The notes below the pieces were generated by a model. The model searched no databases. It was not told the origin of the DNA and worked only from the letters and a program-made list of their open reading frames with translations. Below, piece after piece: positions 54,475-62,512 of a DNA stretch of 64,000 nucleotides. The translations under genes were made by a program, and so were the position numbers. The stretch covers positions 635,001 to 699,000 of the forward strand of contig NZ_JAKFIA010000001.1 of assembly GCF_022569295.1 (NCBI RefSeq). Direction: 5' to 3'. How positions within the stretch are numbered: the first letter of the stretch is position 1; each line of letters opens with the position of its first letter. The DNA is from Pedomonas mirosovicensis (GTDB taxonomy: Bacteria; Pseudomonadota; Alphaproteobacteria; Sphingomonadales; Sphingomonadaceae).

Positions 54475-54516
54475 CATTCTCCAGAATGAGAGAGAAGCAT
54501 ACCATTCAATAGAATG
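54475..54516. promoter_or_regulatory. Twin operator palindromes of the RES-Xre pair
   Basis: CATTCTCCAGAATG (54475-54488) and CATTCAATAGAATG (54503-54516) share the palindrome CATTC-N4-GAATG. Their centres are 28 bases apart. The proximal copy overlaps the leader and ribosome site of the antitoxin gene, so bound antitoxin-toxin complex would block expression. Confidence 0.75.
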
Positions 54517-54568
54517 AACAGCAAGCGAAGCCCGGCGCTGGGCCGGGCGGCCGCACGGGCCGCCTGCC

Positions 54569-56035
54569 TCACAGCTCCGGCAGCGGTTCGTCCACCGTTT
54601 GCTTGAGCGAGCGGATGGCGTTGGAGAGGCGCTTGGCGGTCTCCGGGCTGGTGAGCGGCGGCTCGATGCGGTTGATGTTGGCCGGCTCGGGGGTGAGGTC
54701 CGCATTGCTTGCCAGCGGGGTGATGGTCTGGCTGACATCGCGCATCCGCTCGGCCAGCGCGATGAACCGCTCCACCGTCTCGCGGCTGGCCTTGGCGGCA
54801 ACGGCCATCTGCTCGGCGGCCTGGCGGATGGAATCAGCGCCGCCCGCCTCCTTGGTGATGAGGTCGAGCGCCTGCTGGGTCGCATCGCGGGTCTGGCGTA
54901 CCTGCTCGGTCACGCTCTCCACCGCCGTCTGGGTGAGGGCCTTGAGTTCGGCCGAAAGGGCGCGGAATTCGCCCAGCGCCGTATCCGCATGCTCGGCCTG
55001 CTGCTGTTGCAGGGTTTGCAGGGTCGTGGCGTAGGTCTCGGCCACCTGCGCGGCCTGGGCCTCGCGGGCGGCCGCCAGCCGGGCCTCGGTCTGGGTGAGG
55101 GCCTCCAAGAGAGCCCCGGCGCTGCCCTCCAGCGCGGCCATGGTCTTCTCCAGCGCGGCGGCGCGGCTGCCGGTCGCCTTCTCCAGCTGCTTGAGGAAGC
55201 GGGCGCAAGCTTCCTCGATGCCCGCCTGGGTGGTGCGGGCCTGCGCGTCCGCCAGCTTCTCGGCCGTGGCGGTCAGCGCCTCGGACACCGGCGCCAGCGC
55301 TTCCGCCAGCCGGTGTTCCAGCCGATGGGAGGCGCCGCCCAGCACGCGGGCGCGGGTAATGGCGATCAGCCGGTCCAGCCGGGCGGCCACGGCCCCGCCG
55401 GTCAGCCAGTAGAGCAGCGCCGCGAAGAACGCGCCCGCTGCCGAGATGATGAGGCAACCCAGCGCCAGCGTGCCGCCCGTGGGCGTGGGCAGGTCGAGCA
55501 CGTCGTACAGCGCGCCCTCGATGCCGCCCGCCAGGCTGGTGGCGTGCGTCGGGCCGTTGATGAGCGCGATGCCCGCGATCAGCACGCCCAGCCCCAGCGC
55601 CGCCAGCGGCAGCAGGCGAAAAAACCAGGCGTCCGCATACTGGTTGAGGAGCGCATGCCCGCGCCCCTGCTCGGGCAGGGCGGAGGCAACGCCGCCGTCG
55701 CCGGTCGGCAGGGGCACGAGGTTGCCGCCCAGGCGGTCGTTGAGGGCGTCGAACTCCATCTGGCCGGGCTCCAGCGCGTCTTCCAGCACCGTGCCGATGC
55801 GGCCATCGAGCGCGACCAGCGGGATGGTCCAGCCAATGAGCATCCACGCCAGCGTGCCCAGCGCCACGCCCAGGCTGGTCATGACCAGCGGCTCGGCCAG
55901 CGGTGCGCCGAAGAAGGCGGAGGCCAGCCCGGCGTCGGAAGACAGGGCAGCCACCTTGTCGCCCGCACCCACGGCAATGGCGACGATCAGGGCAGCTGCC
56001 GCCAGACCGATCCAGAATGCAACCTTGTTGACCAT
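54569..56035 (-). CDS. Membrane protein with four helices and a long coiled coil, function unknown
   Basis: 488 residues. Membrane helices are at about 5-25, 50-75, 138-160 and 185-212. A long alpha-helical coiled coil follows, about 230-430, rich in Ala, Gln, Glu, Leu and Thr (for example LQTLQQQQAEHAD), and a short proline-containing tail. The layout recalls MotA/ExbB/ZorA-like proteins with cytoplasmic coiled tails, but the glycine-rich motifs of those families are not evident and no OmpA-like partner is next to it. It stands alone, 99 nt from the Xre gene on the same strand, with the operator pair between. Confidence 0.7.
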   Translation of the reverse strand: MVNKVAFWIGLAAAALIVAIAVGAGDKVAALSSDAGLASAFFGAPLAEPLVMTSLGVALGTLAWMLIGWTIPLVALDGRIGTVLEDALEPGQMEFDALNDRLGGNLVPLPTGDGGVASALPEQGRGHALLNQYADAWFFRLLPLAALGLGVLIAGIALINGPTHATSLAGGIEGALYDVLDLPTPTGGTLALGCLIISAAGAFFAALLYWLTGGAVAARLDRLIAITRARVLGGASHRLEHRLAEALAPVSEALTATAEKLADAQARTTQAGIEEACARFLKQLEKATGSRAAALEKTMAALEGSAGALLEALTQTEARLAAAREAQAAQVAETYATTLQTLQQQQAEHADTALGEFRALSAELKALTQTAVESVTEQVRQTRDATQQALDLITKEAGGADSIRQAAEQMAVAAKASRETVERFIALAERMRDVSQTITPLASNADLTPEPANINRIEPPLTSPETAKRLSNAIRSLKQTVDEPLPEL

Positions 56036-56164
56036 GGCTCAGCCCCCCAAGCTTCCCTGCTCCGATTGCGCGTCATACCTTTGGAACGCGCATCCTGTTC
56101 CGATCAGAACGTGTGTCCCGATCGCACATCTTGACCAATTACGTCCGCTGGCAAGGGCCAGCCC

Positions 56165-57391
56165 TCAGGCGGCCAGCTTACGCGCGGCCCCTGACGTCAG
56201 CCGTTCGTACACCGGCACGTAGTTGTCCACCGTTCTGGCCCAGCTTTTCTCTTGCGTCACGTAGCGCCGGGCGATCTCCCGCCGCTCTTCCCACCTTTCC
56301 GGGTGGGCGAGCAGATCCAGCACGCTGGTGGCCAGGGCCTTCGGATCGTCCGCCCGGAACAGCGCGCCGGTTTCGCCATCCGTAATCAGCTCGCGGTGGC
56401 CACCCACATCCGAAGCGGCGACCAGCTTGCCCTCGGCCATCGCCTCCAGCGGTTTCAGCGGCGTTACCAGCTCGGTCAGGCGCATCCGCTTGCGCGGGTA
56501 AACCAGCACGTCGACAAGGCTGTAATAGCGGTCCACCTCCCCATGCGGCACCCGGCCGGTGAAATGCACATGCCCCTCAAGCCCCAGCGCCTTCGCCTGG
56601 GCCCTGAGGCTTGCGTCCATCGGCCCGCCGCCCACCAGCAAGAGGTGCAGCTTCGGCCGGGCCGCGATCATTTCTGGCATGGCGGCCAGCAGCACATCCA
56701 GCCCCTCGTAGTCGTAGAAGGAGCCGATGAAGCCAATGATATCAGCCGACTGGAGGCCAAGCTGGGCGGCAAGCGCCTCGTCGCGCGGGCGTCCCAAGGT
56801 GAACTGTTCCGCATCGACCGCATTGGGCACGTGGAACAGCTTGTCCGCCGCGATGCCCCGTTTCCGCAGGTCATCGAGCAGGCCGTGGCAGATGGCTCCC
56901 ACCGCATCGGCCTGGCTCGCCGCGCGGGTCTCCAGCCAGCGGGTGGCGTGGTAGCGGGGGCTGCCCTCCCGCGTGGTGCCGTGGGAGGCGGCGGCGTCCT
57001 CCCAGAAGGCGCGGATTTCATAAACCCACGGAAGGCCAAAGCGCTTCGCCACCCGCTGCGCGGGAATGGCGTTCAGCACCGGCGAGTGGGCGTGGAGGAT
57101 GTCCGGCCGGGTCTCTTCCACCAGTTCGGCCAGCTTGCGCGTGGTGGCGTTCACCTCCGCCATTTCCCGCAGCACCGGCAGCTTCGCCGCCATCCCGCCG
57201 ATGGGTGGGGTGCGGTGGAACAGGAGGCCGTCCGCCTCCTCCGGGTCCGGGCCGGGCTTGATATGGCGGGGCGTGGTCAGGTGCATGGTCTGCCACCCGC
57301 GGCGGTTCTGCTCCCGCAGGATGGACCGGCTGCGAAACGTGTAGCCGCTGTGCAGCGGAAGCGAGTGGTCGAAGACGTGCAGGATACGCAT
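56165..57391 (-). CDS. Glycosyltransferase, exosortase A (XrtA/PEP-CTERM) associated type
   Basis: A 408-residue GT-B glycosyltransferase of family 4 type. The N-terminal acceptor domain starts MRILHVFDHSLPLHSGYTFR, a pattern I associate with the TIGR04063 XrtA-linked group. The C-terminal donor-binding domain has IGFIGSFYDYEGLDVLL, FTGRVPHGEVDRYYS, and the E-x7-E motif region TPLKPLEAMAEGKLVAASDVGG. It probably adds a sugar in exopolysaccharide assembly at the inner membrane. The ATG at 57391 is preferred over an upstream in-frame TTG. It is divergent from a second glycosyltransferase. Confidence 0.85.
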   Translation of the reverse strand: MRILHVFDHSLPLHSGYTFRSRSILREQNRRGWQTMHLTTPRHIKPGPDPEEADGLLFHRTPPIGGMAAKLPVLREMAEVNATTRKLAELVEETRPDILHAHSPVLNAIPAQRVAKRFGLPWVYEIRAFWEDAAASHGTTREGSPRYHATRWLETRAASQADAVGAICHGLLDDLRKRGIAADKLFHVPNAVDAEQFTLGRPRDEALAAQLGLQSADIIGFIGSFYDYEGLDVLLAAMPEMIAARPKLHLLLVGGGPMDASLRAQAKALGLEGHVHFTGRVPHGEVDRYYSLVDVLVYPRKRMRLTELVTPLKPLEAMAEGKLVAASDVGGHRELITDGETGALFRADDPKALATSVLDLLAHPERWEERREIARRYVTQEKSWARTVDNYVPVYERLTSGAARKLAA

Positions 57392-57647
57392 GGTGGGAAG
57401 CGGCAACCTCCGGCTTGGGCGTTGCGCCCGTTATACGGCTGGGGCATCTCGCCCGTTGTAGCTCATGGTTCATCGCACAGAAAGATAGCGCGTCTTCTCC
57501 CATGCGTTCAGGCCAGTGCAAAGAATTTATTCCAAAGTTGCCCTGCGCTTTTTACGGGTTATCTCAGGCTGCGGGCTTGATCGACCCAAGGGCAGGTTGA
57601 TAAGGAAAACCGTCGAGCCGGATTAACTTTGCGAGTGCGGCACCCAG

Positions 57648-59042
57648 GTGGAGAACGACGCCATCCTAGAAACCACCGTAACGGAACCGGCGCCGCCGTT
57701 CGAGTCCGCGCGTCGCCGCGTCCTGCTCGTCACCGGCTTTTTCCCGCCACTGGCCCCGTCTGCCTCCACCCGCGCGCCGACGCTCGCGCGCTATTGGATG
57801 GACCGGGGCTATGACGTGCGCGTGCTGGCGGCCCACAATCCGGGCAAGCCGCAGGTGCTCAGCCACAGCCTGCCGGACGAGGCGGTGCGGTTCGTGCCCT
57901 TCCCCGAGGTGAAGGCGCTGCGCGACGTGCTGGCCTATCATCTCTCGGGGCGCATTCCCTCCGTTGAGGGCGTCGCCGGCGTGGCGGCAGGGGGAGGCTC
58001 GGGGTCCCGGTCCGAGGCGAAGTCCGGCCCGCGCCTGCGCGGCCTGCCGTTCCGCCAGCTGCTGGCGGACCTCTACTGGGACCTGATGTTCATTCCCGAC
58101 AAGCACCTGTTCTGGGTGGAGACCGGCACCCGCGCCGGGCTGGAGTGGACAAAGGGATGGAAGCCGGACCTCATCTATTCCAGCGGGCCGCCCCATTCCG
58201 GGCATCTCATCGCCGCCCGCCTTGCCCAGTCGCTGAGCGCGCCGTGGGTCGCGGAGCTGCGCGACGAGTGGGCGGGCAACCCTTACGGCCTTGAGAGCTG
58301 GCTGCGCTCGTTCCTCGAGAAGCGGCTGGAGCAGCGGGTGTTGGGCCAGGCGCAGGCGCTGGTGGCGCTCACCGCCACCACCCGCCAGACGCTGATGAAC
58401 GCCTACGGCAAGCCCACCATCCTCTCGATGAACGGCTACGATCCGGCGGACTTCGCGGGGCTGGAGAATGTTGCCCCGCTCGATCCCGCCAGGCTCACCA
58501 TCATGCATGCCGGCTCCATCTACATCGGCAAGCGCGATCCCTCGTCGCTGTTCGCGGCAACAGCGAAGCTGGGCGATCTCAAGGACCGGGTGAGCCTGCT
58601 GTTCTATGGCGAGCAGGCGGATTCGCTGCAGGCCCTCGCCCGCAAATACGGGGTGGAGGCGCAGGTGACCATCTCGCCGCCCATCCCGCGCAATCAGGTG
58701 CTGGAGCTGGAGCGGCGGACGGACGTGCTGCTGCTTTGCCGCTGGGACAACCCGGCGGACGATGGCATCATCCCCGGCAAGCTGTTCGAGTACATCGGGG
58801 CGGAGCGGCCAATTCTGGCGATCGGCTCGGAGACCGGCGAGGCGGCGGACATCGTGCGCGAGGGCGGCTTCGGCGTTGTCTCCAACAACCCGGACGTGCT
58901 GGCGGCGCAGCTGCGGGAGTGGATCGCCCGGAAGGACGCGCAGCCGCGTCTGCCTGATGTGAAAAGCCCCCACAAGCAGCGTTTTACCCGCAGTGGGCAG
59001 TTCGAGTTGCTGGACCAATTTGTCTCCGAAAATATCTTGTAG
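57648..59042 (+). CDS. GT-B glycosyltransferase of the surface glycan cluster
   Basis: A 464-residue glycosyltransferase. After a 25-residue leader the acceptor domain begins RVLLVTGFFPPLAPSASTRA. The donor domain shows MHAGSIYIGKRDPSSL, YGEQADSLQALARKYG and the late CRWDNPADDGIIPGKLFEYIG, where an E-x7-E-like glutamate lies. A 14-residue Gly/Ser-rich insert is at about 108-125. Donor and acceptor sugars are unknown. The GTG start has only a weak ribosome site. It is followed 46 nt later by the asparagine-synthetase-like gene, probably in one operon. Confidence 0.82.
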   Translation: MENDAILETTVTEPAPPFESARRRVLLVTGFFPPLAPSASTRAPTLARYWMDRGYDVRVLAAHNPGKPQVLSHSLPDEAVRFVPFPEVKALRDVLAYHLSGRIPSVEGVAGVAAGGGSGSRSEAKSGPRLRGLPFRQLLADLYWDLMFIPDKHLFWVETGTRAGLEWTKGWKPDLIYSSGPPHSGHLIAARLAQSLSAPWVAELRDEWAGNPYGLESWLRSFLEKRLEQRVLGQAQALVALTATTRQTLMNAYGKPTILSMNGYDPADFAGLENVAPLDPARLTIMHAGSIYIGKRDPSSLFAATAKLGDLKDRVSLLFYGEQADSLQALARKYGVEAQVTISPPIPRNQVLELERRTDVLLLCRWDNPADDGIIPGKLFEYIGAERPILAIGSETGEAADIVREGGFGVVSNNPDVLAAQLREWIARKDAQPRLPDVKSPHKQRFTRSGQFELLDQFVSENIL

Positions 59043-59088
59043 GAAAGGCGCTGCGCGAAGCGCGGCATTTTTCGGGGTTTAATCCTGC

Positions 59089-60810
59089 ATGACTGTTTTT
59101 GCTGGTGTGTTCCGTCATGATCGCCAGCCGATCGACGAGGGCTGGCGGCGCTTGCTCACCCGCGCCCTGTCGCGCGACCCGAGGGACGTGGCGCAGGTCG
59201 TTAACCGGCCGGGGCTGCTGCTGGCCAAGGTGGATATCGGCGTCTTCGGCGAACCGGCGTTCATCGATGAGGGCCATGGGGCCGTCGGCGCGGGCGAGCC
59301 GCTGGTCAGCGGGCCGCCCGCCGCGCCGCGCCAGCAGGATCTGGAGACGCTGCTGCGCGCCCACGTGAAGGGCGATGCCACGGCCTTCTCGCAAGCGCGG
59401 GGCACCTATGCCGCTGCGCTCTATGATCTCGGATCGCACCGGCTCTGCCTTGCCAACGACCGGCTTGGCGTTCGCACCCTTTACTATACGCAGGTGGGCG
59501 GCTGCGTGGTCTTCGCCACGGCCCTCAGGATTTTGGATGCCCTGCCGTTCGTGCCGAAGCGGGTGGACAACGGCGCTGTGCACGAGTGGGTGACCATCCA
59601 CTACTGTTTCGAGAATCGCACGCCCTATCAGGGCATCTACATGCTGCGTGGCGGCGAGCGGCTGCTGGCGGACGGCAACGGCGTTCGTGTCGTCACCGAC
59701 TGGGCGTGGGACAAGGTGCCCGATGACCGGCCGGTCACGCCCGAGGCGGTGGATGAGCTTTACCAGCTGTTCCGCGAGGCGGTTGACCTGCGGCTCCGCG
59801 GTGATACGGCCGCGCGCGCCCAGCTTTCGGGCGGGCTCGACTCCCGCATGATCGTCACCGAGCTGCGCCGGCGCAACGTGGACGTGCGAACCCTCACGCT
59901 CACCTGGCCGCGCTCGCTCGATGCCGTGCTGGCGGAGCAGTACGCCGCAAGGCTTGGCGCGCGCCACTTTATGGCCGAGGTGCCGCGCCCCATGCCGCAC
60001 GACATCAGCTATTACACCGATCAGGTGTACCGGGAAAACGCGGCCTTCCGCGATGTGCCGGGCGCGCGGCCCGGCCTCGTCTGGGCGGGGGACGGCGGCA
60101 GCGTCTGCCTCGGCTATGTCAACACCACCCCGGCGCTTGTCGAGGCGCTGCGGGCCGGGCGCTACAACGAGGCGGCGCGCATCCATGTGGAGCGCAAGTT
60201 CATGCGCCTGCGCTCGACCTTGCTCAAGCGCGAGGAGCGTGAGCGGTTCAACAGCTACTTCGAGTCTCGCATCGCGGACATTCTCCGCAGTTACGGCGGG
60301 CGCGATCCCGGCCGGGCGGTGCAGTGGTTCATGCTGACGACGCAGGAGCGTTTTCAGGTCACCGGTCTTTACGAGAACATCGACCTGCGGCGCTTCGAAT
60401 ATGTGATGCCGCTGTTCGACACCAAGCTGGCCGCCGCCTTCCAGCGCTTCCCGCTGGATGAGTGCATGGGCCACAAGCTCTACGACAAGTGGATGGATCG
60501 CTTTCCCGCCGTGGTGCGCTCCGTGCCCTGGCAGGCCTATGCCGGGCATATTGCCTCGCCCCTGCCGCTGCCGGACGCCGACATCCAGTGGAAGCCCCTC
60601 AGCGCCGACTACCACGCCCAGCAGCGGCGCACGGCGCTGGCCCGCTACCGCTCGGTGCGCGAGGCCGGGCTCGGCCGCCCGCCGTTCATCCGGCCGGAGG
60701 TGGAGCTGGCGGCCCTCATGTTCACCAAGCTCGGGCACAGCAAGCTGGCTTATCTGCTCGATTCCGCCAGCGCCTACCGCGCCTGGTGGTCCGCCCGCAG
60801 CGACTTGTAA
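59089..60810 (+). CDS. Asparagine-synthetase-like protein lacking the glutaminase cysteine
   Basis: 573 residues. The N-terminal half has the class II amidotransferase fold (YAAALYDLGSHRLCLANDRLGVRTLYY at about 107-133), but the protein begins MTVFAGVF, so the nucleophile Cys2 of true glutamine-dependent enzymes is missing. The C-terminal synthetase domain keeps the PP-loop SGGLDS (247-252). It can probably adenylate a carboxylate but must take ammonia or another amine directly. Relatives occur in exopolysaccharide/XrtA clusters, where sugar amidation is suspected. It is co-oriented with the preceding glycosyltransferase. Confidence 0.82.
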   Translation: MTVFAGVFRHDRQPIDEGWRRLLTRALSRDPRDVAQVVNRPGLLLAKVDIGVFGEPAFIDEGHGAVGAGEPLVSGPPAAPRQQDLETLLRAHVKGDATAFSQARGTYAAALYDLGSHRLCLANDRLGVRTLYYTQVGGCVVFATALRILDALPFVPKRVDNGAVHEWVTIHYCFENRTPYQGIYMLRGGERLLADGNGVRVVTDWAWDKVPDDRPVTPEAVDELYQLFREAVDLRLRGDTAARAQLSGGLDSRMIVTELRRRNVDVRTLTLTWPRSLDAVLAEQYAARLGARHFMAEVPRPMPHDISYYTDQVYRENAAFRDVPGARPGLVWAGDGGSVCLGYVNTTPALVEALRAGRYNEAARIHVERKFMRLRSTLLKREERERFNSYFESRIADILRSYGGRDPGRAVQWFMLTTQERFQVTGLYENIDLRRFEYVMPLFDTKLAAAFQRFPLDECMGHKLYDKWMDRFPAVVRSVPWQAYAGHIASPLPLPDADIQWKPLSADYHAQQRRTALARYRSVREAGLGRPPFIRPEVELAALMFTKLGHSKLAYLLDSASAYRAWWSARSDL

Positions 60811-61258
60811 ATGGCGCGTGTTGGATGGGCTGTTGTGCTCGTAAAGCGCGAATGGCCCGTAATCGGCTTTAAACGCCCGTACAGAGGTTTTTGCCTATTT
60901 CGGCTAGGGTGGTAGCGGGCAAGCTTGGAATCGCGCTGTAAAGTGCCTCCACGGGCCTTTACGGGGCATTGCCAGGCTGGGTCTCGCCCTGTTTGGCGTT
61001 TGGCCGCAGATCGGGCGAATGGTTCTCAGGGTGTAGTTTTTTCAAATTGCATATGCAGGGAGCCAAGGACGCGGAGGCGTACAAGCAAAAGGGCCCCTGC
61101 GACCCTATCCGGTTGTCCGGATATGCGGGCGGCGGCCGGACGCGCCGTATGCCGCCCGGCGTCCCTTGGTTGGAGAGCTTGTGGCTGCGCGCATATGCCC
61201 GGCAGGCTGGAAGTGTACGGTGGATCCTGCCAGACACGTTCCGATAAAATGACGGGAG
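60811..61258. other. Gene-free region with degenerate palindromic-family sequence
   Basis: About 450 bases with no supportable gene. The part from 61055 on contains GCAGGG...CCCCTGCGACCCTATCCGG, similar to the start of full elements, and several GC-rich inverted patches (CCGG-TTGT-CCGG). The second core arm is not recognisable, so I regard it as a decayed copy of the element that ends in the hairpin at 61259-61283. Confidence 0.4.
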
Positions 61259-61283
61259 TGCAGAGGGTCCGCGACCCTCTGCA
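61259..61283. repeat. Single GCAGAGGGTC-type hairpin behind wecB, copy G
   Basis: TGCAGAGGGTC-CGC-GACCCTCTGCA is a perfect 11-bp stem, 26 bases past the wecB stop and between convergent genes. It is a likely terminator and a member of the dispersed hairpin family (closest to 29491-29520). Confidence 0.65.
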
Positions 61284-61308
61284 TCAAACACCTTCTTCCG
61301 GTCCGGCC

Positions 61309-62418
61309 CTATTCCGCTGCTTGGCGCAGGGCGGCGCGGCGGCGCAGGTCCTCAACGCAGCGCTGGGCGGTCTTGCCGTCCCACAGGTCCGGGCGGCGGC
61401 CGGAGGGCCACTGGCCGGCCAGAACGGTCTCCACGGCTTCCAGCAGCTTTTCGGGCCTCACGAGGCGGTTGGTGCCCTCGGTGACGGTGACGGGGCGCTC
61501 GGTGTTCTCGCGCAGCGTGAGGCAGGGGATGTCGAGGTAGGTGGTTTCCTCCTGCACGCCGCCGCTGTCGGTGATGCACAGGCGGGCGTTGCTGACGAGG
61601 CTCATGAACGGGCGGTAGCTCACCGGCTCCACCAGCTTGATGCCTGCGGTCTCCAGCCGTCCCCAGAGGCCGAAATCGTTCAGTTTCTTGCGCGTGCGCG
61701 GGTGGACCGGGAAGATGAGCGGCAGGCGGGCGGCCACCTTCTCCAACTGGGCGACCAGCGGCTCGAGCGTTTCCCTCTGGTCGACGTTGGACGGGCGGTG
61801 GAGCGTGACGATGCCGTAACCGCCGGGTTGCAGCCCGTGCTGGGCCGGGGCGTTCTCCGCCTCGATGCGTTCGCGCAGCAACTCGTAAGAGTCCAGCATG
61901 ATGTTGCCGACGCGGGTGATGCGCTCAGGCGCAATGCCCTCAAGGGCTAGGTTCTCGTCGCCGTCGGGCGAGGGGGTCCACAGCACGTCGGAGAGCACGT
62001 CGGTGGCGAGCCGGTTGATCTCCTCCGGCATGCGGCGGTCACGGCTGCGAAGGCCTGCCTCCAGATGCACGACCGGAATCCAGAGCTTCGCGCCCACCAT
62101 GGCGCAGGCGACGGTCGAGTTCACGTCACCCACGACGACCAGCCAGTCGGGCCGCTCGGCGAGCGCCACCTTCTCGTAGGCGATCATCACGTTGCCCACC
62201 TGCTCGGCATGGCTGCCGCCGCCCACGTTCAGGTGGTGGTCCGGCTCGGGCAGGCCGAGATCGACGAAGAAGGCGTCGGACATGTTGAAGTCATAGTGCT
62301 GCCCGGTGTGAACGATCTTCGGCGTGAAATCGCCGCTGGCCTTCAGCGCATGGTAGAGCGGCGCGACCTTCATGAAATTCGGCCGGGCAGCGGCAATCAG
62401 ATGAACAAGGGCAGGCAT
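61309..62418 (-). CDS. wecB: UDP-N-acetylglucosamine 2-epimerase (non-hydrolysing)
   Basis: A 369-residue enzyme that interconverts UDP-GlcNAc and UDP-ManNAc. Family features are ARPNFMKVAPLYHAL and HTGQHYDFNMSD at the N-terminus, VVGDVNSTVAC, HLEAGLRS and PEEINR in the middle, and the UDP-binding CITDSGGVQEE with RENTERPVTV at the C-terminal domain. ManNAc supply fits surface glycan synthesis. The start at 62418 follows AAGAGG. It is 94 nt downstream of the ligase gene on the same strand, probably co-transcribed. Confidence 0.95.
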   Translation of the reverse strand: MPALVHLIAAARPNFMKVAPLYHALKASGDFTPKIVHTGQHYDFNMSDAFFVDLGLPEPDHHLNVGGGSHAEQVGNVMIAYEKVALAERPDWLVVVGDVNSTVACAMVGAKLWIPVVHLEAGLRSRDRRMPEEINRLATDVLSDVLWTPSPDGDENLALEGIAPERITRVGNIMLDSYELLRERIEAENAPAQHGLQPGGYGIVTLHRPSNVDQRETLEPLVAQLEKVAARLPLIFPVHPRTRKKLNDFGLWGRLETAGIKLVEPVSYRPFMSLVSNARLCITDSGGVQEETTYLDIPCLTLRENTERPVTVTEGTNRLVRPEKLLEAVETVLAGQWPSGRRPDLWDGKTAQRCVEDLRRRAALRQAAE

Positions 62419-62512
62419 GAACACCTCTTGGCAGAGAAGCGGAGAGAACGAACGGTTGCGGCGCGCGGGCGCGGCGCAGGGAAGGCAGGCGCTAAGGCTT
62501 CCTTGAGAAGGA

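Noticed and set aside
54569-56035. ZorA-like defence component
   Set aside because: The topology is similar, but the glycine-rich MotA-type motif is not seen and there is no ZorB, ZorC, ZorD or ZorE neighbour.
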